Below are positions 52,813 to 59,651 of a stretch of DNA of 64,000 nucleotides, in pieces; position 1 is the first letter of the stretch, and each line of letters begins with the position of its first letter. The stretch comes from Salinibacterium sp. ZJ450. Its GTDB lineage: Bacteria; Actinomycetota; Actinomycetes; Actinomycetales; Microbacteriaceae. Under the pieces are notes generated by a model that saw only the letters and a list, made by a program, of their open reading frames with translations, had not been told where the DNA came from and ran no database searches. Location: the NCBI RefSeq assembly GCF_011751885.2, contig NZ_CP061771.1, positions 3,286,001 through 3,350,000 of the forward strand, read 5' to 3'. A program made the translations under genes and the position numbers.

Positions 52813-53949
52813 TCAGCCGCTTCGGCGATCGAACTTAGCCCACTCTTCGCTCACCGCATCCGTGCGGTGCCCGTGTGTCTCTGCGCCAGGGGTGCGGGTC
52901 CGCGTTCGGGAGAAACGCGGCGCAGGCGCGGCCTGAACCATTCCGTCCAGGGCCGCGAACGTTCCACGAGCGACAAGGTGCTCGCTCCGCTGCGCCTCGG
53001 CCCAGCTCAGCACAGGCGTGACGCATGCAGGGTGCTCGCGGAAACGCTCCGCCCACTCATCCCGAGGCGCAGTGGCAAAAGCGTCGGTAAGCACGCGCTG
53101 CAGTTCCGGCCAGGCTGAGGCATCCCGACGCGGAGGGATCTCCATGGGGTCAAGCCCCAGGACGGTGACCAGCACGTCGTAGTACTTACGCTCGATCGCA
53201 GCCACGGCGACGAATTCTCCGTCGGCGCAACGGTAGGTCCGGTACCACGGGCGCCCCCCGTCGGAGGCGTTGGACTCCCGGTCGTCCACCCAATCCCCCG
53301 AATGCCGCATGGCGTGGACACGCTGCGACAGCGCGCTCAGTCCGTCGACTATTGCACTGTCGATTACCTGCCCGATCCCCGAGGTCTCCCGCTCGAACAG
53401 CGCAGCCAGGATGCCGGTGACGAGGAACATGGAACCGCCGGCGGATGCCCCCAACAGATTGAGCGGGGGTGGGGGGGTCTCATCGCGGTGGCCGATCGAC
53501 CACAGGACACCAGTGGCGGCGAGGAAGTTCAGGTCATGGCCGGGGTCGTGGGCCATCGGCCCTTCCTGCCCCCACCCCGTCACCCTCCCGTAGATGAGCC
53601 GGGGGTTTCGTTCGAGGCAGTCGTCCGGTCCGATACCGAGACGTTCAGCGGTGCCGGGCAGGTTGCCTTCGATGAACACGTCGGCGTGGGAGACAAGCGT
53701 CAGCAGGTGTTCTCGTCCCTCAGGCGAGCGAAGGTCAATGCCGATGACGCGGCGGCCGCGCAACACGAGGTCGGGGGAACGCGGCGCCCCCCGCTCCGTC
53801 GCGGCACCGGGCCGCTCGACCCGCACCACATCGGCACCCAGGTCGGCCAGCATCATCCCGGCGTGCGGTCCAGGTCCGAGGCCGGCCAGTTCGACCACCC
53901 GCACACCGGCGAGCGGGCCGAAACCCTCGGGAGTGGATTGCTCGGGCAT
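52813..53949 (-). CDS. CaiB/BaiF family, alpha-methylacyl-CoA racemase-like (second copy)
   Basis: A 378-residue relative of the protein at 6.3-7.3 kb. VVELAGLGPGPHAGMMLADLGADVVRVERPG, YGRVTGWGQEGP and PGHDLNFLAATGVL carry the racemase-type His-Asp pair. The ATG at 53,949 follows GAGAGGA; longer frames read through the upstream terminator. It is placed after the ABC permease gene but behind a hairpin with a T-run. It would epimerise a 2-methylacyl-CoA or transfer CoA. Confidence 0.82.
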   Translation of the reverse strand: MPEQSTPEGFGPLAGVRVVELAGLGPGPHAGMMLADLGADVVRVERPGAATERGAPRSPDLVLRGRRVIGIDLRSPEGREHLLTLVSHADVFIEGNLPGTAERLGIGPDDCLERNPRLIYGRVTGWGQEGPMAHDPGHDLNFLAATGVLWSIGHRDETPPPPLNLLGASAGGSMFLVTGILAALFERETSGIGQVIDSAIVDGLSALSQRVHAMRHSGDWVDDRESNASDGGRPWYRTYRCADGEFVAVAAIERKYYDVLVTVLGLDPMEIPPRRDASAWPELQRVLTDAFATAPRDEWAERFREHPACVTPVLSWAEAQRSEHLVARGTFAALDGMVQAAPAPRFSRTRTRTPGAETHGHRTDAVSEEWAKFDRRSG

Positions 53950-53995
53950 CGATCGTCCTCTCAGTCTCTTCGTGAAACGGTGGTGACAGACGAAA

Positions 53996-54028
53996 AGCCC
54001 CGGTCGTGAAGAACGACGACCGGGGGCT
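53996..54028 (-). terminator. rho-independent terminator after the ABC permease gene
   Basis: On the minus strand a stem formed by AGCCCCCGGTCGT and ACGACCGGGGCT (one bulged base) is followed by TTTTCG. It lies 11 bp after the permease stop and should limit read-through into the CaiB-type gene. Confidence 0.78.
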
Positions 54029-54038
54029 GGACGCCTGC

Positions 54039-54887
54039 CTACATTGCACTCCCGGAGTTCTTCCACTCCAGCGGTTTCTTCGTTAGGAACGTCATCAGGC
54101 GGTCAACGAGGAACCCGGCGACAAGCAGGGCCAACAGGGCCGCGTAGGTGCCCGCGGCGTTGAAGCTGTGCGCGTTCTTGGACACGAGGAACCCGAGTCC
54201 GCTGTTTCCTGCGAGCATCTCTGCGACGACGACACCGACGATGGCCTGCGGAACCGCGAGCTTCAGCGCTGCGACGACCCACACCAGCGCGGATGGCAGC
54301 CGCACCCGCCACAGCACGTCGAAAGCCGAGCCACCCATGATGCGTACGGCACTGATCAACGAAGCTTTCACTTCCCGGATGCCGAAGAAGGTGTTGAAGA
54401 AGATCAGGAAGAAGACGATCACGGCTGATGTCAGCACGCTGAGCTGCGAGCCGATGCCCACCCACATGATGAACAGCGGGATGAGCGCGTGTTTCGGCAT
54501 CGTGTAGATGGCGGTGATGAACGGTTCGAAGATGTCGGCCAGCCAGGATGATTGGCCGAGGAAGACACCGACGGTGATTCCCGCGGCCCCACCGATGATG
54601 AGACCGAGGAAGGCGTTGGTGAAGGTCACACCGGCCGCGGTGAAGATCGTGCCGTCGGTCACCCACTTCCAGAACAACGGGAACACGTTCGAGGGTTTGC
54701 TGATCATCAACTCGTGGATGAGCGTGCCGGAAGCCAGCTGCCAGCAGATCAGGAACACGATCAGCACAACGGCCTGGGTCCCGAACACTCTCCAGCGGCG
54801 TGACCGTTTCGCTTGGCGCTCCTTAGAGAGTCTCTTCTTCGCTTCGCTGCCCGCTGGCGAACTGATTGAAATGGCACTCGTTGTCAT
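54039..54887 (-). CDS. SsuC/TauC-type ABC transporter permease
   Basis: A 282-residue membrane protein with about six helices after a basic N-terminus. TMPKHALIPLFIMWVGIG is the EAA-type cytoplasmic loop that contacts the ATPase. It forms the channel of an importer with the neighbouring ATPase and one or both binding lipoproteins. AAGGAAGAG precedes the ATG. It lies 23 bp after the ATPase gene. Confidence 0.9.
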   Translation of the reverse strand: MTTSAISISSPAGSEAKKRLSKERQAKRSRRWRVFGTQAVVLIVFLICWQLASGTLIHELMISKPSNVFPLFWKWVTDGTIFTAAGVTFTNAFLGLIIGGAAGITVGVFLGQSSWLADIFEPFITAIYTMPKHALIPLFIMWVGIGSQLSVLTSAVIVFFLIFFNTFFGIREVKASLISAVRIMGGSAFDVLWRVRLPSALVWVVAALKLAVPQAIVGVVVAEMLAGNSGLGFLVSKNAHSFNAAGTYAALLALLVAGFLVDRLMTFLTKKPLEWKNSGSAM

Positions 54888-54910
54888 GTCTCTTCCTTCC
54901 GCTCGTCGGC

Positions 54911-55759
54911 TCAGTGCCCGGCGGGCTCTGCGATGGCGTTTTCGTGGCGGGCCCGGGCCAGGCCGGCGTCGAGCTGGCGTTCGAACTGCGCGAACTCGTC
55001 TGTGAAGCGCAGGTGATCGAGGTCTCGGTCGTCGCCGTACGGTGCGGTGTATTCCCCGTCGAGGCCGCCGGGACGTCCACCGGCGAAGATCAGGACACGG
55101 TCGGCGAGTTTCGCCGCCTCGGCGATGTCGTGCGTGACGAACATCACGGTCTGGTTGAGGCGCTTCACAGCACTTCGAACTTCAATATGCATCTGGTGGC
55201 GCATCTGCGCGTCGAGTGCTGCGAACGGTTCGTCCATGAGCAGGAGCTTGGGCTCGTAGATGACGCTCCGTGCTAGCAGCGCGCGGCGGCGCATGCCGCC
55301 GCTGAGCTGGCTCGGCCAGAGATCCGCGGCGTGCTGGAGGTCGAGGATCGAGAGGTAGCGGTCGACGCGCTCCTTGATCTCGGCCGGGGACACCGAACGC
55401 ATCTTCAGCGGGAGGCCGACGTTGGCGCGCACCGACAGCCATGGCAGCAGCGTGTCGTCCTGCGTCATGTAGCCGACGTCACGGTTCACTCCCTTGATGG
55501 GCCCCCCGTTGAATTCGGCTTCACCTTGACGCGGTTTCAAGAGACCAGCCGCGACGTTCATGAGGGTGGTCTTGCCACAACCGCTCGGTCCGAGCAGAAC
55601 CACGAATTCGCCGGCGGTCACGTGCATGTTCACGTCGCGCAGGATGTCTTCGCCTTCACCGAAGCCGATGGCGAAGTCGTGCACTTCGAAGATCCGCTGG
55701 GGACCCTGCGACCTCGTCTGCGCGGTCGGCATCGCATCGGATACACGTGGATCGGTCAT
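54911..55759 (-). CDS. SsuB/TauB-type ABC transporter ATPase
   Basis: A 282-residue ATPase. Walker A GPSGCGKTT, signature LSGGMRRRALLARSV and Walker B LLLMDEPFAALD are present, with the switch histidine in MFVTHDIAEA. The ATG at 55,759 follows AGGAG with seven-base spacing; an in-frame start upstream at 55,816 falls inside a hairpin. It energises import through the adjacent permease. It lies downstream of the second binding-lipoprotein gene, separated by a terminator-like hairpin. Confidence 0.92.
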   Translation of the reverse strand: MTDPRVSDAMPTAQTRSQGPQRIFEVHDFAIGFGEGEDILRDVNMHVTAGEFVVLLGPSGCGKTTLMNVAAGLLKPRQGEAEFNGGPIKGVNRDVGYMTQDDTLLPWLSVRANVGLPLKMRSVSPAEIKERVDRYLSILDLQHAADLWPSQLSGGMRRRALLARSVIYEPKLLLMDEPFAALDAQMRHQMHIEVRSAVKRLNQTVMFVTHDIAEAAKLADRVLIFAGGRPGGLDGEYTAPYGDDRDLDHLRFTDEFAQFERQLDAGLARARHENAIAEPAGH

Positions 55760-55784
55760 CGTTTCACTCCTCGTTATGGGTAAA

Positions 55785-55823
55785 CCGCCTGGTGCGATGG
55801 CGGTGCGTCGTCGCACCAGGCGG
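55785..55823 (-). terminator. hairpin after the second binding-lipoprotein gene
   Basis: CCGCCTGGTGCGA and TCGCACCAGGCGG form a perfect 13-bp stem, followed on the minus strand by TTTA. It lies 102 bp after the lipoprotein stop and before the ATPase gene. Partial termination here would keep the binding protein in excess over ATPase and permease, a common arrangement. Confidence 0.72.
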
Positions 55824-55924
55824 GGCTAATCTAACGCGCTTCGTCGTGCGTGGTTCTACGCGGTGGAAGCGGGTGAGGTACCGACACTGTTCTGTACGAG
55901 GCCGGCACCCCACCGTGTCTCGAG

Positions 55925-56977
55925 CTAGGTGCGGGCGATGGCGTTGACCACGTCGTCGAACTTCATGCTCGCGTAGTCGTTTTCAGAGGATGAGTCGAAG
56001 ACCCGGACGAACGCGTCCCAGTTGTCTTCTGTAAACCGGCCGCCGCGGGGGTAGCCGGGCTGGGCCGCTTCCCACGAGGTGTCGAAGAGGGTCTGGTCCA
56101 TCTCCTCGAAGATCGCGGACTTGAGGATCTTCCCTGCCGCGTCGGGGTCGGTGTAGATCAGTTCGATCGATGCACGGAAACTGTCACGAATCGCCTGCAC
56201 GAGTTCCGGCTGTTCCTCGATGAACTTCGTCGAGGCTACCGTGACCGTCGGCAGAACTCCGTCGAGGACCGGGGCGTCCCCATTGGGCACCGAGACGATA
56301 ACCTGTGCGTTGCCCCTTTCGACCGCCACTTCGCCCGCTCCGAGCGGCGCGAAGGTGGCGTCGTAGGTTCCGTTCTCCAGAGCAGGAGCCACCGATCCGC
56401 CGGTATCTGCGAGCGGAACCAAGTTGACGTCGGCATCGGGATCCAGCCCGGCGCTGATCAGGATGGCGCGCAGAGTGTTGTTTCCTGCCGAGCCGGAAGG
56501 CCCGGCGCCGATGGTGGCGCCCTTGAGCTGCGCCAGCTGCTCAAGAGGCTTTTTCTTCGTGTCGACATCGTACTTCTCGATCGCTGCGTTCGAGGCCACG
56601 ATGCCGCCCTGGTAGACAGCGTTGCCGCCGATGATCTGCATGGCGGCTCCACCGGCGATTGCATCGACGACGGTATTGAGGCCCATCGTCGCGACATCGG
56701 CCTCGCCCGACAGCAGGGCCGCCATCTGGTTCGAGCTACCGGCATCGGCGATGTCGACGCTGACGAAGTCGAGCCCGAACTCCTCCGGGAAGTCACCGTC
56801 CACCACGATCGCGCTCAGCGCGTTGTTGAACGAGAGCGTGCTCACTAGGCGAATCTCCGTGAGCTCGCCTTCTTCGGCTTCCGCCACGGCCGGGGCAGCG
56901 GCCACCGCACAGCCGACCAGTGTTGCGGCGAGCGCCAGGGAGACGCCACCGAATACGACACGATTCCGAACCTTCAT
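55925..56977 (-). CDS. NMT1/SsuA-type ABC substrate-binding lipoprotein (second copy)
   Basis: A 350-residue lipoprotein, clearly a duplicate of the one at 51.6-52.6 kb. Both start MKVRNRVV and share GDFPEEFGLDF, DAGSSNQ-AALL, LIEEQPELVQ-IRDSFRA and a common C-terminus with NDYAS-KF-DVVNA. The lipobox is TLVGC (Cys 23). AAAGGTGG precedes the ATG at 56,977. It is followed by the ATPase and permease genes and is the main binding protein of that importer. A variant palindrome lies 60 bp upstream. Confidence 0.88.
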   Translation of the reverse strand: MKVRNRVVFGGVSLALAATLVGCAVAAAPAVAEAEEGELTEIRLVSTLSFNNALSAIVVDGDFPEEFGLDFVSVDIADAGSSNQMAALLSGEADVATMGLNTVVDAIAGGAAMQIIGGNAVYQGGIVASNAAIEKYDVDTKKKPLEQLAQLKGATIGAGPSGSAGNNTLRAILISAGLDPDADVNLVPLADTGGSVAPALENGTYDATFAPLGAGEVAVERGNAQVIVSVPNGDAPVLDGVLPTVTVASTKFIEEQPELVQAIRDSFRASIELIYTDPDAAGKILKSAIFEEMDQTLFDTSWEAAQPGYPRGGRFTEDNWDAFVRVFDSSSENDYASMKFDDVVNAIART

Positions 56978-57036
56978 TGGTTCCACCTTTCTTGGGCGGC
57001 ATCATTGCCGCCATCGGGCTTTACGTGGGTGCAAAC

Positions 57037-57050
57037 TAAAATATACTTTA
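57037..57050. promoter_or_regulatory. probable GntR site G
   Basis: TAAAATATACTTTA keeps the AT-rich palindromic form with symmetrical G-to-A and C-to-T changes. It lies 60 bp upstream of the second binding-lipoprotein gene. Confidence 0.55.
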
Positions 57051-57100
57051 TAGCAGTGTTTACGGTCCGTCTACCGAAATAACCAGTCGCAGAGTTGGGC

Positions 57101-57114
57101 AGATATATTTTCTA
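57101..57114. promoter_or_regulatory. probable GntR site H
   Basis: AGATATATTTTCTA, followed by CTATCTATTG, is an imperfect match about 85 bp upstream of the second cupin gene. Sites G and H lie 50 bp apart in one divergent promoter region. Confidence 0.5.
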
Positions 57115-57198
57115 CTATCTATTGAAACAGTTCGGGATGTGTCCTACGGTGGGCGGGAAAGTGGCCATAGTCCACTTCTCCTACGAAAGGACACTCCG

Positions 57199-57594
57199 AT
57201 GACCAGTTATGAACGCGGGCGAAACAGCCTGCCCGCAGAGCTCGGCACCACCGTTTGTGCGACCACAGGTGACGTCCTCATCGACAATGTCCTCACCGAC
57301 GAGGGCATTTCCGTCAACGGAGCCATGTTCAAGCCTGGCGCGCACACATTCTGGCACTCGCACGAGAACGGACAGCTCTTCACCGTCACCTCGGGCAGGG
57401 GCGCAATCGTGACCCGCGACGGCAAGGCGCACATCGTGCAGGCCGGCGATGTCGTTTTCACCCCTCCAGGCGAAGAACACTGGCATGGTGCCGCGCCCGA
57501 ATGCTTTGTGACCTATACGTCTGCTTCCCTTGGCAAGACGAGCTTCGCTGAACCGGTAGAACCCGAAGAGTACGCCCGCCACTGGAACGCGTGA
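57199..57594 (+). CDS. small cupin-domain protein (second copy)
   Basis: A 131-residue cupin similar to the one at 49.3 kb. FKPGAHTFWHSHENGQLFTVTSGRG is motif 1, and QAGDVVFTPPGEEHWHGAAPE is nearly identical to the other copy's motif 2. AAAGGA precedes the ATG at 57,199. It is followed after one base by an SDR gene. Two related cupins under one regulator suggest either successive steps or a binding role for a pathway metabolite. Confidence 0.86.
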   Translation: MTSYERGRNSLPAELGTTVCATTGDVLIDNVLTDEGISVNGAMFKPGAHTFWHSHENGQLFTVTSGRGAIVTRDGKAHIVQAGDVVFTPPGEEHWHGAAPECFVTYTSASLGKTSFAEPVEPEEYARHWNA

Positions 57595-57595
57595 G

Positions 57596-58324
57596 ATGGA
57601 GCAAACACTCGATCAACGGGTGGCTTGGGTGACTGGTGGTTCATCAGGCATCGGTCGCGCCACGGTTGACCTGCTGCGCAAGCGCGGGGCAACCGTGGGC
57701 GTGCTCGATCGTGATGAGCCTGGCGATGGATCCCTGTGGGCCTGGTGCGATATCTCCGACGCGACGTCGGTGGACCACGCGGTAGCCGAACTCGCAGCGC
57801 AAACCGGAGCCGCGAATGTGCTGGTGTGCAGCGCCGGTATCAACGCCTCGCACGCCGTCACCGGCCACCCCGAGGAGCTGTGGGACCGGGTGCTCGGGGT
57901 GAACCTCACGGGAACCTTCCATGCAATTCGGGCATGCCTCCCGTCAATGCTCGAGCGAGAGTGGGGACGAATCGTGACGCTCAGCTCGGGCGGCGCGGTG
58001 CGTGTGCTGGCGAACCGGGCAGCCTACGCGACATCGAAGGCCGGCGTCATCGCTCTGACCAAGGCCGTCGCCATGGAGACTGGCGGTCGCGGCGTCACCG
58101 CCAACGTGATCGCCCCCGGGCTCACCGATACTCCGATGGCCGCAGAGGTCTACGGCGGTCGAACCGGCGCTGAGAGCGCGGTGGGTGTCTCTCAAGTTGC
58201 CAACTTGATGGGTGTTCTACTAAGCCCCGCCGACATCGCGGGCGGAGTCGACTATCTGTGCGGCCCAACTGGGCGATATGTGACCGGGCAGGTGTTACAC
58301 ATCAACGCCGGCAGCGTGATGTGA
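57596..58324 (+). CDS. short-chain dehydrogenase/reductase
   Basis: A 242-residue classical SDR. TGGSSGIG (residues 13-20) binds NAD(P), CSAGIN follows and the catalytic residues are S130 or S131, Y144 and K148 (YATSK). The C-terminal GRYVTGQVLHINAGSVM is typical. It could oxidise a 3-hydroxyacyl-CoA or an alcohol intermediate. It is coupled to the cupin gene. An insertion-sequence fragment follows directly, so it is the last gene of the catabolic set. Confidence 0.92.
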   Translation: MEQTLDQRVAWVTGGSSGIGRATVDLLRKRGATVGVLDRDEPGDGSLWAWCDISDATSVDHAVAELAAQTGAANVLVCSAGINASHAVTGHPEELWDRVLGVNLTGTFHAIRACLPSMLEREWGRIVTLSSGGAVRVLANRAAYATSKAGVIALTKAVAMETGGRGVTANVIAPGLTDTPMAAEVYGGRTGAESAVGVSQVANLMGVLLSPADIAGGVDYLCGPTGRYVTGQVLHINAGSVM

Positions 58325-58375
58325 ACTCGGAGCCCACCATCCGGAACTTGCGGGGCTGCCCCTATCTATCTTGTC

Positions 58376-58549
58376 AAGCGGCCAGTGAGCGTTCGGGCCG
58401 TAGATGGCGCTGTCTCGGAGCATGGCGAAGAGGACGCAGCCGCGTCGGGCGAGGGCGATGAGGGCGTGGTTGTGGCGTTTGCCTTGGGCGATTTTGCGGT
58501 CGACGTACGCGGCGCGGGAGACGGAGTCATGTACGCATTCCCGACTCAC
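58376..58549 (-). mobile_element. IS110-family transposase fragment (C-terminal)
   Basis: About 58 codons read SRAAYVDRKIAQGKRHNHALIALARRGCVLFAMLRD, matching the C-terminal end of IS110-family transposases (YYDRKRAEGK-H--AL-ALARRR-DVL-AMLRD). The catalytic DEDD and serine regions are absent. It lies between the SDR gene and a recombinase remnant, showing repeated mobile-element activity at this end of the island. Confidence 0.75.
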
Positions 58550-58560
58550 GACGAGGCCCG

Positions 58561-58827
58561 TTCCGATCGGCAGTCGAAAGATGCCAGGAGGAAGACCAGC
58601 CGTTCCCCGGCGTCACCCCTCACGACCTACGGCACACAGCCGCGTCCTTGGCAATTAGTGCCGGAGCGCACGTGAAGCAGTCCAACGGATGCTCGGCCAC
58701 GCTTCAGCCGCAATGACCTTGGACACGGTACGCGGATCTGTTCGAGGACGATCTGGATAGCGTGGCAACCGCGCTCGGTGACGCGCGACTCGCACTGAGT
58801 GTTGCCACTGCCCTCGGCAGTAAATGA
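58561..58827 (+). pseudogene. tyrosine recombinase pseudogene beside tRNA-Ser, two frameshifts
   Basis: The C-terminal catalytic part of a phage-type recombinase is readable across three frames. GVTPHDLRHTAASLAISAGAHVK is followed by a one-base loss near 58,678. RMLGHASAAMTLDT is followed by a one-base gain near 58,727. YADLFEDDLDSVATAL then runs to a stop at 58,827. The N-terminal half is missing. It ends 54 bp before the tRNA-derived repeat, the normal place for the integrase of a tRNA-targeted island. Its sequence is close to the truncated recombinase at 30.4-31.2 kb. Confidence 0.82.
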
Positions 58828-58880
58828 CTTAGGCCCCTACTGCCCCCGTGTTTGCTGGGAAGTAAGGGCCTAGATCGTGG

Positions 58881-58908
58881 ATGGCGGTACCGGTGGGATT
58901 TGAACCCA
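58881..58908. repeat. attachment site copy within tRNA-Ser
   Basis: This 28-bp segment, the 3' end of the tRNA-Ser gene, is identical to 27,854-27,881. The two copies bracket 31 kb that contains recombinase remnants, insertion-sequence scraps and accessory genes. Confidence 0.85.
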
Positions 58909-58971
58909 CGGTGGGCGTAAACCCACACAACTTTTCGAGAGTTGCACCTTCGGCCGCTCGGACACGGTACC
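58882..58971 (-). tRNA. tRNA-Ser (anticodon CGA)
   Basis: The minus strand folds into a class II tRNA. The acceptor stem is GGTACCG/CGGTACC with discriminator G and an encoded CCA. A TCCGAGCGGCCGAAGG D-arm follows, then an anticodon stem CAACT/AGTTG with loop CTCGAAA (anticodon CGA), a long GTGGGTTTACGCCCAC variable arm and a GTGGGTTCAAATCCCAC T-arm. It decodes UCG. The intact gene serves as the integration target; the island extends from its 3' end. Confidence 0.95.
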
Positions 58972-59024
58972 GCCGACGAGTTTAGTACACGTTCGGAGTG
59001 CCTCGAAACCCGAGGTCCCGATAG

Positions 59025-59077
59025 GCTCGACCAACGGTGTCGCTCGACCAACGGGTGTCGCTCAACCAACGGGATAC
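59025..59077. repeat. three tandem copies of an 18-bp unit
   Basis: Units GCTCGACCAACGGTGTC, GCTCGACCAACGGGTGTC and GCTCAACCAACGGGATAC follow one another between the tRNA and the VOC gene. The stretch 58,972-59,175 has no other recognisable feature and probably contains the promoter of the VOC gene. Confidence 0.6.
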
Positions 59078-59175
59078 ACAACGGCCATTGACGCCTGGAC
59101 AGGGAAGCGCAAGCTTACAGAGAGCGCTCGGCTCAATCACCGAGCTCTGGCCTCTCACGAGTAAGGAATCCCGTC

Positions 59176-59568
59176 ATGCCGATCCGGATCGCCGTGACGA
59201 GTGTCATCGTCAACGACCAGCAGAAGGCGCTCGAGTTCTACACCGCCAAGCTCGGCTTCGTCGCGAAGACAGACGTGCCCGAGGGAGACTTCCGATGGCT
59301 GACCGTGGTCGGCCCGGGCGAGCCCGACGGCGTCGAACTGCTCCTCGAGCCCGATGACCACCCCGCCGCCGCAATATTCCAGCGGGCGCTCGTTGAGGAC
59401 GGCATCCCCGCCACCTCCTTCGCCGTCGACGACGTTCGCGCTACCCATCGCGAGCTCGAGGCGAAGGGCGTGACGTTCGTGCAGCCGCCGACGCCGATGG
59501 GTCCGATGATCACCGCAATCCTCGACGACACTTGCGGCAACCTCATCCAGTTGATCAGCCCTGCGTAG
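59176..59568 (+). CDS. VOC-family (glyoxalase/bleomycin-resistance fold) protein
   Basis: A 130-residue protein with two beta-alpha-beta-beta-beta modules. VTSVIVNDQQKALEFYTAKLGF opens the fold, and FAVDDVRATHRELEAKGVTF and DDTCGNLIQLISP close it. This class includes small metal-dependent or binding proteins with varied substrates, and nothing here identifies a ligand. GGA lies eight bases before the ATG. It appears to be chromosomal backbone between the tRNA and radA. Confidence 0.83.
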   Translation: MPIRIAVTSVIVNDQQKALEFYTAKLGFVAKTDVPEGDFRWLTVVGPGEPDGVELLLEPDDHPAAAIFQRALVEDGIPATSFAVDDVRATHRELEAKGVTFVQPPTPMGPMITAILDDTCGNLIQLISPA

Positions 59569-59651
59569 CCCACCTCCCCGCGAGCCTCGAAGCTTTCCAC
59601 CACCGCAGGGCCAGGACGGCGGTGTCGGATGCCGCAACTAGGCTTGCCCAC

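Noticed and set aside
59025-59077. CRISPR array
   Set aside because: The three 18-bp units are directly adjacent, without spacers, and no cas genes are nearby.
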